Positions 6,973 through 14,818 of a stretch of 16,863 bases of DNA are shown here, one piece after another. Made by a program: the position numbers and the translations under genes. The notes under the pieces were generated by a model. It was given only the letters and a program-made list of their open reading frames with translations. It searched no databases and was not told the DNA's origin. The DNA comes from Verrucomicrobiota bacterium (GTDB taxonomy: Bacteria > Verrucomicrobiota > Verrucomicrobiia > Opitutales > Opitutaceae). Position 1 is the first letter of the stretch, and the number at the start of each line of letters is the position of its first letter. The stretch covers positions 1-16,863 of the forward strand of contig JAEYYL010000001.1 in the NCBI GenBank assembly GCA_023430825.1, given 5' to 3'.

Positions 6973-9084
6973 CTAGAGTTTGTAGTCGAGGGTGACCGAG
7001 AGTTGGCGCGGCGCGCCGTAGATGGCGCCGAATTGCACGGTGCGCAGGTATTTCTCGGCGGTGAGGTTGTCGACGTTGAGGCGCACGGTGGCGGCGTTGG
7101 TCAGCTCGTAGGCGGCGAAGGCGTTGACGAGCAGGTAGGCGTCCTGTCGCACGGCACCGGCCTTGAAGATGTCGGATTGCCAGCGCAGGCCGGCGCCGAA
7201 CCTGAGTTTGGCCAACCCGGGCAGGCGGGTGTCGGCGCGCAGGCTGACGATGGTGCGCGGGACCCATTCGTAGATGTCGCGGCCGTCGGGACCGGTGAGC
7301 TCCATGCGGGTGAAGCCGGCGGTGAGATTCGTGTTGGCGCCCAAGCGACCGGTGGCCTCGAGTTCGAACCCGCGCGATTTCACGTCTTTCGGGGCGTAGT
7401 AGGATTGCTGGGCGACGGGATCGAAACCGGCTTCGGTGGCGAGGCCGAGTTGTTTGGCGTCGAAGACGGCTACGGTCGTCAACAGGCGGCGATCGAGCCA
7501 TTCGGCTTTGAGACCGACCTCGGTATTGGCGCCCTTCATTGGGGCGAGGAAGCGGCGGTTGATGTCGCGTTGGTCCTGGGCCTGGAAGATATCGGAGTAG
7601 GAGGCGTAGGCGAGGAGGTTGGCGGTGAGATCGTAGGTGAGTCCGGCGTAGGGGCTGACTTTTTCCGTGGTCTCGTTGTCGAGGTTGACGCCGCCGCCGT
7701 AAATCGAGGTGCCGTCGCGCTTGAGGTGAATGGCGTTGAGGCCGGCGATGGCCTTCAGGCGATCCGTCAGGGCGAGGCGGGTGGCGACGTAAACGCGGGT
7801 GAGTGCCTGATCGCCGTCGTTGCCGACGCTGGTCGGACCCCAAGTGGGTTCGGCATACACATCGCCGGCGTAGGGGAAGGCGGGAAGGACGGCGCTCGGC
7901 GAGCTGACGATGGAATAAGTTTCGGAATACGTTTTCTGCTGGGAGAGGCTGACGCCGGCGATCGCTTCGTGGCGGCGGCCGAAGGCGTTGAAATGGCCGA
8001 TGAGGCTGGCGTCGACGATGTCGCTCTCGGATTCGGAATCGCTGCGGTAGGGCCAGCCGATGAGGCCGGTGCCGTCGGCCTCGAGCGCGCCGCTCAGCGA
8101 ATAGGCGTAGAAGAGCTTAACGGCTTCGTCGCCGGTGCGGTGGTTGTAGGTGAGCTTGGCTTCCCAGTCGGGGGAGAAGGTGTGCGCGTATTCGACGAAG
8201 GCGTTAAGCGAGCGCAGCTCCCATCGGGTCCAGTCCTGCGAAGGCGAGGCGGAGGTGTCGAACTCGGCCTGGGTGCCATCGGCGCGCAGGAGGGTCAGCG
8301 AGCCCCACATCGGCGAGCGCTGCAGGGACTCGGTGAAGGTGAAGCCAGCGGTGAGCGCGCCGGCTGCGCCGATCTGGCCTTCGACCACGCCGTAGAGCGT
8401 GGTGCGGCGATCGTGCAGCGCACGCAGGTAGGAGTCCTTGTCTTCGTGCGCGACGACCAGGCGGGCGGCCCAAGAGCCGGAGTCGGTGAGGACTTTGTTG
8501 TAGTCGAAGGCGGCGCGCATGAGGTCATGCGAGCCGGCGCGGGCGACGATCTCGCCGCCGTCGTGGTTGAGCGGGCGCTTGCGAACGTAGTTGAGCGTGC
8601 CGGAGGCGTTGCCGACGCCGGTGAGGAGACCGTTGGCGCCGCGGATCAGTTCGATGCGATCAAAAAGGTAGGTGTCCTCCTGGCCGACGACGAGGCCCCA
8701 GTCGTTGGTCATGCCCAAGCCGTCGACCTGGGTCAGCATGATGCCGAAACCGCGGGCGCTGTAGGACGTGCGGTTGGTTTCCCACGCATCGACGGTGAGG
8801 CCGGTGCCGAGGCGCAGGGCATCGTTGGAGTCGGAGGTGGCGAAATCGCGCATGGCGTCCTGGTCGATCATGCTGATCGACTGGGGCGTGTCCTTGAGGG
8901 TCAGCGGGAGATTGGTCGCGCCTTTGGACGTGCGATATTCGCGCTTGGCGGTGACGTTGACCCGGTCGAGCGAGACGGGCGTGTCGCCGTCGGCCGCGGT
9001 TTGCGCGTGCGCGAGAACGGCGAGCGCGAAAAACGCGGCACCGAGAGGCAGAGTGAAAGGCTGAAAAACAGCGGGAGATTTCAT
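6973..9084 (-). CDS. TonB-dependent siderophore receptor, FhuE-like
   Basis: A 703-residue outer-membrane receptor for a ferric siderophore. The ATG at 9084 gives a good signal peptide (MKSPAVFQPF to AHA|QTA at 27); upstream in-frame extension to 9165 would put 27 charged residues before it and was rejected. A TonB-box-like segment VNVTAK (42-47) precedes the plug domain, with TLKDTPQSISMIDQD, YSARGFG, YLFDRIELIRGANGLL and ASGTLNYVRKRP to about residue 171. The remainder is a 22-strand-type barrel, with late motifs YAGLTYDL, RQDAYLLVNAFAAYEL, LNVDNLTAEKYL and YGAPRQLSVTLDYKL. These late motifs match the FhuE/FpvA/FoxA group, which mostly carries hydroxamate or mixed siderophores (coprogen, ferrioxamine, pyoverdine). 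There is no N-terminal STN signalling domain, so it should not drive its own sigma/anti-sigma pair. The ligand is inferred only to class level. Confidence 0.93.
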   Translation of the reverse strand: MKSPAVFQPFTLPLGAAFFALAVLAHAQTAADGDTPVSLDRVNVTAKREYRTSKGATNLPLTLKDTPQSISMIDQDAMRDFATSDSNDALRLGTGLTVDAWETNRTSYSARGFGIMLTQVDGLGMTNDWGLVVGQEDTYLFDRIELIRGANGLLTGVGNASGTLNYVRKRPLNHDGGEIVARAGSHDLMRAAFDYNKVLTDSGSWAARLVVAHEDKDSYLRALHDRRTTLYGVVEGQIGAAGALTAGFTFTESLQRSPMWGSLTLLRADGTQAEFDTSASPSQDWTRWELRSLNAFVEYAHTFSPDWEAKLTYNHRTGDEAVKLFYAYSLSGALEADGTGLIGWPYRSDSESESDIVDASLIGHFNAFGRRHEAIAGVSLSQQKTYSETYSIVSSPSAVLPAFPYAGDVYAEPTWGPTSVGNDGDQALTRVYVATRLALTDRLKAIAGLNAIHLKRDGTSIYGGGVNLDNETTEKVSPYAGLTYDLTANLLAYASYSDIFQAQDQRDINRRFLAPMKGANTEVGLKAEWLDRRLLTTVAVFDAKQLGLATEAGFDPVAQQSYYAPKDVKSRGFELEATGRLGANTNLTAGFTRMELTGPDGRDIYEWVPRTIVSLRADTRLPGLAKLRFGAGLRWQSDIFKAGAVRQDAYLLVNAFAAYELTNAATVRLNVDNLTAEKYLRTVQFGAIYGAPRQLSVTLDYKL

Positions 9085-9119
9085 GACGAAGGCGGAAATT
9101 TGGGCGCGCAGAGCGGTCG

Positions 9120-9182
9120 GGTGGGCGGAACCCGGGTCCGTCGCGGGAGCGAGAGAGTTGCCCACCGCCGCCGGCCTGGCGC
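9120..9182 (-). promoter_or_regulatory. Possible structured 5' leader of the FhuE-like receptor mRNA
   Basis: On the minus strand GGTGGGC (9166-9160) can pair with GCCCACC (9126-9120). Inside that stem are two small hairpins: TCGC-TCCC-GCGA (9152-9141) and CGGA...TCCG (9140-9126, which competes with the outer stem by one base). Another, CGCC...GGCG, lies just upstream (9181-9169). The region ends 35 bp before the receptor start. It matches no riboswitch class I could name. High GC makes chance pairing likely, so confidence is low. Confidence 0.25.
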
Positions 9183-9279
9183 TTGCTTCTCAGGTGACTT
9201 TAACCGGGTGAAGAGCCCCAGGGAACGAGACGGCGGCGGTGGAAATGAACGCGCGCAAAAAAGCGCGTGGAATGGAAAA

Positions 9280-9384
9280 TCAGAGGTGCAGCGCGGCGTG
9301 AAACAACGCGAAGAGGGCGAGCGCGGCGATCACGCCGAGTAGAAAACGCGCGTCGGCCGAGAGCAGGTGTCGGGTGGTGCGCAT
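9280..9384 (-). CDS. Possible 34-residue single-helix membrane peptide
   Basis: A short frame from ATG 9384 to TGA 9280 encodes MRTTRHLLSADARF followed by a strongly hydrophobic stretch (LLGVIAALALFALF, about residues 14-28) and HAALHL. Most third codon positions are G or C, as in the neighbouring genes. It lies in the same orientation 54 bp after the PKHD hydroxylase stop and 195 bp before the FhuE-like receptor start. The positively charged N-terminus and single helix suggest an inner-membrane micropeptide. There is no ribosome-binding site upstream, and I do not know a family for it, so it may be a chance frame. Confidence 0.45.
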   Translation of the reverse strand: MRTTRHLLSADARFLLGVIAALALFALFHAALHL

Positions 9385-9412
9385 GTTTCGTTCGAGGGAG
9401 CGGCGGTGAAGC

Positions 9413-9433
9413 GGCCGGGTCGGAGACCCGGCC
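9413..9433. repeat. Perfect 9-bp hairpin after the PKHD gene
   Basis: GGCCGGGTC (9413-9421) pairs perfectly with GACCCGGCC (9425-9433) around a 3-base loop, starting 5 bp past the hydroxylase stop on the minus strand. No T-run follows in that direction, so it is at best an RNA-stabilising or attenuating hairpin rather than a standard terminator. It could also be a small dispersed palindrome. Confidence 0.6.
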
Positions 9434-9438
9434 CTAGT

Positions 9439-10119
9439 TTACATTTCGGCCCATTGGCGGAGGAGATTGTGATAGACGCCGGTGAGCTGGACGACGGAGG
9501 CGTGCGTGGGCTGTTCGGCGCCGAGGCGCTGGATGGCGACATCCATCTCGAAGAGCAGCGCGCGCTGGCCGTCGTTGCGGATCATCGACTGCAGCCAGAA
9601 GAACGAGCAGAGGCGCGTGCCGCGCGTGACGGGCGTGACTTGGTGCAGGCTGGTCGACGGGTAGAGGATCATGTGGCCGGCGGGAAGTTTGACGGACTTC
9701 GAGCCGTAGGTGTCCTCGACGATGAGTTCGCCGCCGTCGTATTCGTCGGGATTGGCGAAGAAAAGCGTGCAGGAGAGATCCGTGCGCAGGCGATGGCCGG
9801 TGCCGGGAACGATGCGGATGGAGCCGTCGACATGCGTGCCGAACGTCTGGCCGCCGGAGTAGCGGTTGAACATCGGCGGGAGAATGTGCAGCGGCAGCGC
9901 GGCGGACATGAACAGCGGGTTGCCGCTGAGTGCGCGGAGGATGGTGGCGCCGACCTGTTTCGCGACGGGATTGTCCGTCGCGAGCTGCTGGTTGTCTTTG
10001 ACGCGCGCGCCCTGGTGTCCGGCGGTGGCCTTGCCGTCGATCCATTCGGCGGCCTCGAGCAAGGCGCGGGACTCGGCGACTTGCGCGGGCGTGAGGACGT
10101 TGGGGATGGCGAGGAGCAT
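9439..10119 (-). CDS. piuC: PKHD-type 2OG-Fe(II) dioxygenase, PiuC/YbiX family
   Basis: The 226-residue protein is full length for the PiuC/YbiX family, cytoplasmic Fe(II)- and 2-oxoglutarate-dependent hydroxylases. The iron triad is His96 and Asp98 (THVDGSIR) with His159 (STSLHQVTPV). Arg169 in RGTRLCSFFW is the likely 2-oxoglutarate carboxylate ligand. PiuC and YbiX are encoded beside the PiuA and Fiu receptors in Pseudomonas and E. coli, and the same pairing is seen here with the Fiu-like receptor immediately upstream. The natural substrate of the family is not established; modification of an imported siderophore or of a regulator are both possible. The ATG at 10119 is preceded only by the heptamer array, whose minus strand (CGTCCTCCGCC) is pyrimidine-rich and has no ribosome-binding site. 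Confidence 0.92.
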   Translation of the reverse strand: MLLAIPNVLTPAQVAESRALLEAAEWIDGKATAGHQGARVKDNQQLATDNPVAKQVGATILRALSGNPLFMSAALPLHILPPMFNRYSGGQTFGTHVDGSIRIVPGTGHRLRTDLSCTLFFANPDEYDGGELIVEDTYGSKSVKLPAGHMILYPSTSLHQVTPVTRGTRLCSFFWLQSMIRNDGQRALLFEMDVAIQRLGAEQPTHASVVQLTGVYHNLLRQWAEM

Positions 10120-10121
10120 GG

Positions 10122-10219
10122 CGGAGGACGGAGGTCGGAGGACGGAGGACAGAGGACGGAGAACGGAGGACGGAGGACAGAGAACGGAGGACGGAGGACA
10201 GAGAACGGAGAACGGAGGC
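10122..10219. repeat. Heptamer tandem array, 14 units
   Basis: Fourteen consecutive 7-bp units, all variants of CGGAGGA (others CAGAGGA, CGGAGAA, CAGAGAA, CGGAGGT), run without interruption. The last unit ends on the first base of the Fiu-like receptor's TAG stop (read CTA at 10219-10221), and the first begins 2 bp before the hydroxylase ATG. The entire intergenic region is therefore simple repeat. In part of the array the units follow a longer order (CGGAGGA, CGGAGGA, CAGAGAA), which suggests duplication of a 21-bp block. Copy number may vary between strains. Confidence 0.95.
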
Positions 10220-12531
10220 TAGAAGCGGAGGTCGGCGCTCAGGAGATAAGTGCGCGGGTCGCCGAAGTAGGCGCGGTTGGAGTTGTTGTTGATCGCGCGG
10301 GCGTAGTGCTCGTCGGCGAGATTGGTGACGTTTAACCGGATGCCGAAGTTCTCGGTGACCTCGTAGGAGACGACGGCGTTGAGGATCCAGTGTTCGGGGA
10401 GTTCGGCGGCGTTGGTGTTGTTGAGCGAGACGCGGGAGGCGCCGGTGTATTGCGCGCCGCCGCCGATCGTGAGGCCGAAGGGCAGACGATAGGTGGTCCA
10501 GAGATTGCCGGACCATTCGGGCGTCCAGTTCAGCTCGGAGCCGTTCTGCACGGGGTTGGCGGCGTTGGCGTTTTCGCTGTCGAGGAAGGAGAAGCCGCCG
10601 AAGAGTATCCAGTTATTGGTGACACGGCCGGAGACGCCGGCTTCGAAGCCCTGGACGGTCTGGTCGCCGTAGAGCGTGGGGACGCCGTTGGTGTCGGTGG
10701 CGACGCTGATGTTGGTGCGTTCGCTGCGGAAGAAGGCGAAGGACGTGGTGAGCTTGCGCTGGAAAAGATCCCACTTGGTGCCGAGCTCGTAGTTGTAGGA
10801 TTTCTGGGGCTTGGCGTTGGGCGAGTTCTGGCCGGTGGTGCCGGGCGTGGCGTTGTTGCGGGAGCCGTTGTCGTTGGAGAGATTGCTGGTGCCGGGCGGC
10901 TGGCCGGCGACGCCCCAGGAGAGATAAACGCTGCCGTGGCGCGCGGGTTTGAAGACGAGGCCGAGCTTGCCGGTGAGAAGGACATCGTCGGCTTCGAAGG
11001 GGGCGACGGTGTTGGTCGTGCGGTCGCGGACGTCGTAGGTTGCCTGGTAAGACTCGAGGCGGACGCCGCCGGTGGCCTGCCAGCGCTCGCTGAGTTTCAC
11101 GGTGTCGAAGGCGTAGATCGCGACGGTGTCGATGCGGATGTCGTCGATGAACCGATACGTGGGGGCGAAGCCGGTGATGGGGCGCGCGGGGTTCGGGTTG
11201 TAGGGGTTGGTGCCGACGACGAGGGTGGGGGTGGTGGGCGCGCCGGCGGCGGTGACGTTCACCGTTTTGCTGAGTTCGCCGACGGAGCCGAGGCCGGTCC
11301 AGTCGCGAAGCGTGCGACCGTTTTCGCGGATGAGTTCGAGGCCGCCGGCGAAGGAGTGATCGTAGGCGCCGGTGGAGAATTGGGAGGCGAGGTTGGTCTG
11401 GTTGACGAGGGTCTCGATCTCGCGGGCGAAGGCCTGGCGATTGGTGACGACGATTTCGGTGATCGCGCCGGTGTTCATGTCGGGGCGGCGGTCGACGGAA
11501 CTCGGGACGGCGTAGAGGGCGTTGCGGTCGGTGTTGCTGTAGCGGGTGAAGTTGCTGAGCCGCATCGTCGGGGTGAGGTCGTGCTCGAGGCGGAGGCTGG
11601 CGACGTCGACGGTGACGTCGTCGTAATCGCTCAACAGACCGTAGTAGCGGCTGCGATCGATGGGCGCGGCGGGGCGGACGGACGTGGCGGTATCGGGGAG
11701 GGTGCCGGCAAGCGCGCCGTAGTCGGGGCGGTCGTTTTGCTCGTCGTGCTGGTAGGTAGCGATGACGCGGGTGGCGGAGTTGAGGCCGAACGCGAGCGAG
11801 GGCGCGATGCCCCAGGTGTTTTTCTCGGCGAAGTCACGGCCGGCGACGCCGCCGTCCTGCCAGAGGGCATTGAGGCGAAACGCGGCGCCCGGCTGCACGG
11901 AGTCGAGCGACTGGTTGAGGTCGAGGGAGCCGCGCTTGCGTTCGATCGAGGCGTATTCGTCGAAGCCGTAGCTGCCGGTGAGATTGGTGAAGTTCTCGGT
12001 CTGCGGCGTCTTGGTGACGAGGTTGAGATAGCCGCTGGCGGCGCCGCGGCCGTTGTCGCCGGCGGGGCCTTTGACGACCTCGACCTGGTCGAGGTTGTAG
12101 ATATCGCGGCCGTAGTTGCCGTTGTCGCGGACGCCGTCGATGAAGATGTTTCCGGAGACGTCGAAGCCGCGCATGACGAAGCTATTCGAGCCGGAGACGT
12201 GGCCGCCTTCGCCGGCGAGGAAGGTGATGCCGGGCGTATTGCCGAGGACGTCGGCGAGGGAGGCGGCGCCTTGTTGGTTGAAGACCTCCTTGGGGATGAC
12301 GGAGATGGTTTGAGGCGTGTCGACGAGGGGGGCGGTGAATTTCGGGGAGGCGACCTCGCGTTGTTTTTGGGACTGCACGGACATCTCGGGGAGGGAGACG
12401 GCGGCGTCGTTTTCGCCGGTGGGTTCGGCGGCGTGCACGCCGGAGGCGGTGCCGGCGAGGGCGAGCGCGGTGAGCGCGGTGAGGCCCGGGGGGAGGGCGG
12501 ATTTGTCGGGCTTGGGCGTGGGTGTGTTCAC
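10219..12531 (-). CDS. TonB-dependent catecholate siderophore receptor, Fiu/PiuA-like
   Basis: A 770-residue outer-membrane receptor. The start is a GTG at 12531; no in-frame ATG lies nearby upstream. The N-terminus has a proline-rich lead, then a hydrophobic signal core (about 15-30) with cleavage near VHA|AEP at 34. A TonB-box-like LPEMSVQS (47-54) is followed by the plug domain: TPQTISVIPKEVFNQQ, SFVMRGFDVSGNIFIDGVRD, LDQVEVVKGPAG and ASGYLNLVTKTP to about 176. The barrel ends with RLNVTNLADEHYA, RAYFGDPRTYLLSADLRF and a terminal Phe, as usual for BamA recognition. The plug wording (ITFLAGEGG, DVSGNIFIDG) and the PiuC-type hydroxylase just downstream place it with Fiu and PiuA, which take up ferric complexes of monomeric catechols. 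It follows the CirA-like gene by 73 bp with no obvious promoter between. Confidence 0.93.
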   Translation of the reverse strand: MNTPTPKPDKSALPPGLTALTALALAGTASGVHAAEPTGENDAAVSLPEMSVQSQKQREVASPKFTAPLVDTPQTISVIPKEVFNQQGAASLADVLGNTPGITFLAGEGGHVSGSNSFVMRGFDVSGNIFIDGVRDNGNYGRDIYNLDQVEVVKGPAGDNGRGAASGYLNLVTKTPQTENFTNLTGSYGFDEYASIERKRGSLDLNQSLDSVQPGAAFRLNALWQDGGVAGRDFAEKNTWGIAPSLAFGLNSATRVIATYQHDEQNDRPDYGALAGTLPDTATSVRPAAPIDRSRYYGLLSDYDDVTVDVASLRLEHDLTPTMRLSNFTRYSNTDRNALYAVPSSVDRRPDMNTGAITEIVVTNRQAFAREIETLVNQTNLASQFSTGAYDHSFAGGLELIRENGRTLRDWTGLGSVGELSKTVNVTAAGAPTTPTLVVGTNPYNPNPARPITGFAPTYRFIDDIRIDTVAIYAFDTVKLSERWQATGGVRLESYQATYDVRDRTTNTVAPFEADDVLLTGKLGLVFKPARHGSVYLSWGVAGQPPGTSNLSNDNGSRNNATPGTTGQNSPNAKPQKSYNYELGTKWDLFQRKLTTSFAFFRSERTNISVATDTNGVPTLYGDQTVQGFEAGVSGRVTNNWILFGGFSFLDSENANAANPVQNGSELNWTPEWSGNLWTTYRLPFGLTIGGGAQYTGASRVSLNNTNAAELPEHWILNAVVSYEVTENFGIRLNVTNLADEHYARAINNNSNRAYFGDPRTYLLSADLRF

Positions 12532-12604
12532 GAGAAAAGTCGGATGGGTGAGCGGTGGGGGAGCAGCGGCGGGGGCGGCTGGTGGGCGCCGGGGCGAGAG
12601 CGGA

Positions 12605-14770
12605 TCAGAAGACGTAGGTCGCGGAGATCCAGAGGCGGCGCGGTTCCTGGTTGTTGTTGTAGAGGTTGGTGTAGCTGATGGCGCCGGTGGCGGTGTTGCT
12701 GACGTAGGGGCGGTATTCGACGAAGTTTTTGTCGAGCAGGTTGTAGATCGTGCCGTTCAAGGTGAGGCGGGGCGTGAGCTGGTAGCCGGCGCCGAGATGA
12801 AACAGCGCGTAGGCGCGGTAGTCGCCCCAGGTGGCTTTGGCGGTGCTGGTGGGGGTGTCGGGCGAGCGGTAGCGTTCGTCGCGATATTCGCCGGCGAGCC
12901 ACAGGTTGAGCTGGGCGGAGGCAGCCCAGCGAAGGCGGGCGTTGGCCATGTGGCGGGGCGTGTCGTAAAGCGGGCGGCCTTTTTCGGCGCCGCTTTTCTG
13001 TTCGCTCTCGGTGAACGTGTAGTTGGCGGTGAGGGTCCAGTGGCGGGCGAAGCGGGCGTGGAGGCTCGTTTCGAAACCGCGCGTGACGGCTTCGTCGACG
13101 TTGACGAGTTGGGCGAAGGTATCGACGAGGGGCCAGTTGCCGTAGTTGACGGAGCCGGGGCGGTTGGGGCTGGCGGCGAACGTGGCGTTGAGCAGGCCCG
13201 GTCCGTTGGCGATTTTGTCGTCGAACGCGTTGTTGAAGGCGGTGACCGTGGCGCGGAAGCCGGCCTCGTTGTCGAAGATGAGACCGACCTCGGTGGAGCG
13301 GCTGGTTTCCGGCTGGAGGGTCGGCGTGCCGATGGTCGGGCGGGTGCCCTGCCCGGTGAAGCCGGTGATGCCGTCGGCGAGTTGTTCGAGACGCGGCGCC
13401 TTGAAGCCCTGGCTGACGCCGGCCTTGAACGCCCAGCGCGGCGAGGCGTTCCACACGAGGTAGGCGCGGGGGTTGAGATGGTCGCCGAACTGGCGGTGAT
13501 CGTCGTGACGCGCGCCGAGGGTCAGGCGGAGATCGGGGCGAAGGCGCCACTCGTCCTCCGCGAAGAGCGCCCATTGCGTCTGGTGGTAGGGGCGGGGCGC
13601 GACGAGGTCGATCATCTCGGCTTCCCAGAACTGGCCGCCGAAGCTGAGGGTGTGGGTGTCGAGCTCGAAGATCGCCTTGGTGTCGAAAACGAGGTTTTCG
13701 TTTTCCAGGGTGCGGGGGCTGCCGGGGAGGCGGCCGGGCGTGCCGGGAGGGATGGTGCGGCCGATCGTTTCGGTGGTGTTGCGGATGAGGCTCGAGTCGA
13801 GCTGGCCGAAGCCGAAACGCCAGGTGTGGGCGGCGGTGAACTGGTCGCGGTTGAAACGGAGCTGGGGACGGTAGCCGTTGAAGCTGTTGGCGTCGGGTCG
13901 GTCGAGGGTGCCGAGCTGGCTGGCGCTGTTGTCGTAGGTCTGGCGGTAGAAATCGGCGTCGAGCCAGAGATCGTGATCGCGATGGGCGACGAGATCCAGG
14001 CGGGCGCCGAAGGTGTGGATGTCGGCCTTCACGGGGCTCGGCCCGCGTTTGCTGACCTCGATCGGATTGCCCTGGGCGTCGAGGTAGGCGAGGTCGGAGG
14101 CGGAACGGGCGAAGAGACTGCCGCGGAGCGTGAGTCCGAGTTTATCGGGCACGACCGGGCCGCTGAGATACGCGTGCGTGTTGAAGGAATCGCCGAAGTC
14201 GCGATCCTGCTGCACGGTGCCGCCGGCGGTGGCGCTGCCGCCCCACACGGGGTTGACCTTGCGGGTGATGATGTTGACGACGCCGCCCATGGCATCGGAG
14301 CCGTAGAGGGTGGACATGGGGCCGCGAATGATCTCGATGCGCTCGATCGCGGCGGGCGGGGGGAGGAAGCTGGTGGCGGTTTCGCCGAAGCCGTTCGGCG
14401 CGATATTGCCGGCGGCGTTTTGGCGGCGGCCGTCGACGAGGATGAGGGTGTAGTCGCTCGGCATGCCGCGAATGCTGATGTCGAGCCCGCCGGTCTTGCC
14501 GGCGGAGGCGCCGACATCCACGCCCTCGATCTCGGAGATGGCCTCGGCGAGACTGTTGACGCGTTTTTCCATCAACTCCTCGCGACCGATGAGGGAGATG
14601 CTGGCGGGCGCGTTGTCGATTGCCTGGGTAAAACCGGAGGCGGTGACGACCAAGCCGGCGAGGCGCACGGGCGAATCGGGCACGCTGTCCTGGGCGCAAA
14701 GGCCCGCGGATAGAAACGCGAGAGCGAGGAGAGAACCACGGGTGCAAGAAGCGGAACGCAACGGAGGCAT
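12605..14770 (-). CDS. TonB-dependent catecholate receptor, CirA/IrgA-like
   Basis: A 721-residue outer-membrane receptor with a signal peptide (LLALAFLSAGLCA|QDS, cleavage at 26) and a TonB-box-like GLVVTAS (39-45). Its plug domain closely follows E. coli CirA: NAPASISLIGREEL, LDISIRGMPSDYTLILVDGRR, IERIEIIRGPMSTLYGSDAMGGVVNIITRK (about 53-171). Barrel landmarks also match: ALFAEDEWRL, LTLGARHDDHRQFGDHLNPRAYLVWNA, GFKAPRLEQL and PTLQPETSRSTEVGL. The protein ends in YVF. CirA-type receptors take up ferric monomers and linear dimers of dihydroxybenzoyl-serine and are colicin entry points. It is the first gene of the minus-strand iron block, and its upstream region holds both TGAGA-N5-TCTCA sites. 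The ATG at 14770 has no ribosome-binding site. Confidence 0.94.
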   Translation of the reverse strand: MPPLRSASCTRGSLLALAFLSAGLCAQDSVPDSPVRLAGLVVTASGFTQAIDNAPASISLIGREELMEKRVNSLAEAISEIEGVDVGASAGKTGGLDISIRGMPSDYTLILVDGRRQNAAGNIAPNGFGETATSFLPPPAAIERIEIIRGPMSTLYGSDAMGGVVNIITRKVNPVWGGSATAGGTVQQDRDFGDSFNTHAYLSGPVVPDKLGLTLRGSLFARSASDLAYLDAQGNPIEVSKRGPSPVKADIHTFGARLDLVAHRDHDLWLDADFYRQTYDNSASQLGTLDRPDANSFNGYRPQLRFNRDQFTAAHTWRFGFGQLDSSLIRNTTETIGRTIPPGTPGRLPGSPRTLENENLVFDTKAIFELDTHTLSFGGQFWEAEMIDLVAPRPYHQTQWALFAEDEWRLRPDLRLTLGARHDDHRQFGDHLNPRAYLVWNASPRWAFKAGVSQGFKAPRLEQLADGITGFTGQGTRPTIGTPTLQPETSRSTEVGLIFDNEAGFRATVTAFNNAFDDKIANGPGLLNATFAASPNRPGSVNYGNWPLVDTFAQLVNVDEAVTRGFETSLHARFARHWTLTANYTFTESEQKSGAEKGRPLYDTPRHMANARLRWAASAQLNLWLAGEYRDERYRSPDTPTSTAKATWGDYRAYALFHLGAGYQLTPRLTLNGTIYNLLDKNFVEYRPYVSNTATGAISYTNLYNNNQEPRRLWISATYVF

Positions 14771-14791
14771 AAAACGGCCGAAAGTTGAGGA

Positions 14792-14806
14792 TGAGACGCG
14801 ATCTCA
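14792..14806. promoter_or_regulatory. Fur-like operator 1
   Basis: TGAGA-CGCGA-TCTCA is a perfect 5-5-5 inverted repeat, 22 bp upstream of the CirA-like start. The 15-bp span and TGAGA half-sites equal the 7-1-7 Fur geometry (TGAGAATNATTCTCA). A TTGACG hexamer on the minus strand (14812-14807) adjoins it, so a bound repressor would cover the promoter. The matching -10 box is weak. Confidence 0.55.
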
Positions 14807-14818
14807 CGTCAAGCGACA

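Noticed and set aside
9085..9165. In-frame upstream extension of the FhuE-like receptor
   Set aside because: The clean signal peptide starts at 9084; the added residues are not secretory and overlap the possible leader structure.
9085..9279. Cobalamin riboswitch upstream of a TonB-dependent receptor
   Set aside because: No B12-box-like sequence on the transcript strand; a GGGAAC...GGTGGAAA resemblance exists only on the opposite strand, and the receptor resembles siderophore rather than BtuB types.
6865..9342. Very long plus-strand open frame of over 800 codons opposite the FhuE-like receptor, and similar ones opposite the other receptors (10390-12678, 12317-14713)
   Set aside because: They mirror the minus-strand receptor genes, have Gly/Ala/Val/Glu-rich compositions with no domains, and arise from high third-position GC in the real frame.
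9413..9433. Rho-independent terminator after the PKHD hydroxylase
   Set aside because: The stem is perfect, but no T-run follows on the transcript strand.
10122..10219. CRISPR array
   Set aside because: The period is 7 bp with no spacers; it is a simple tandem repeat.
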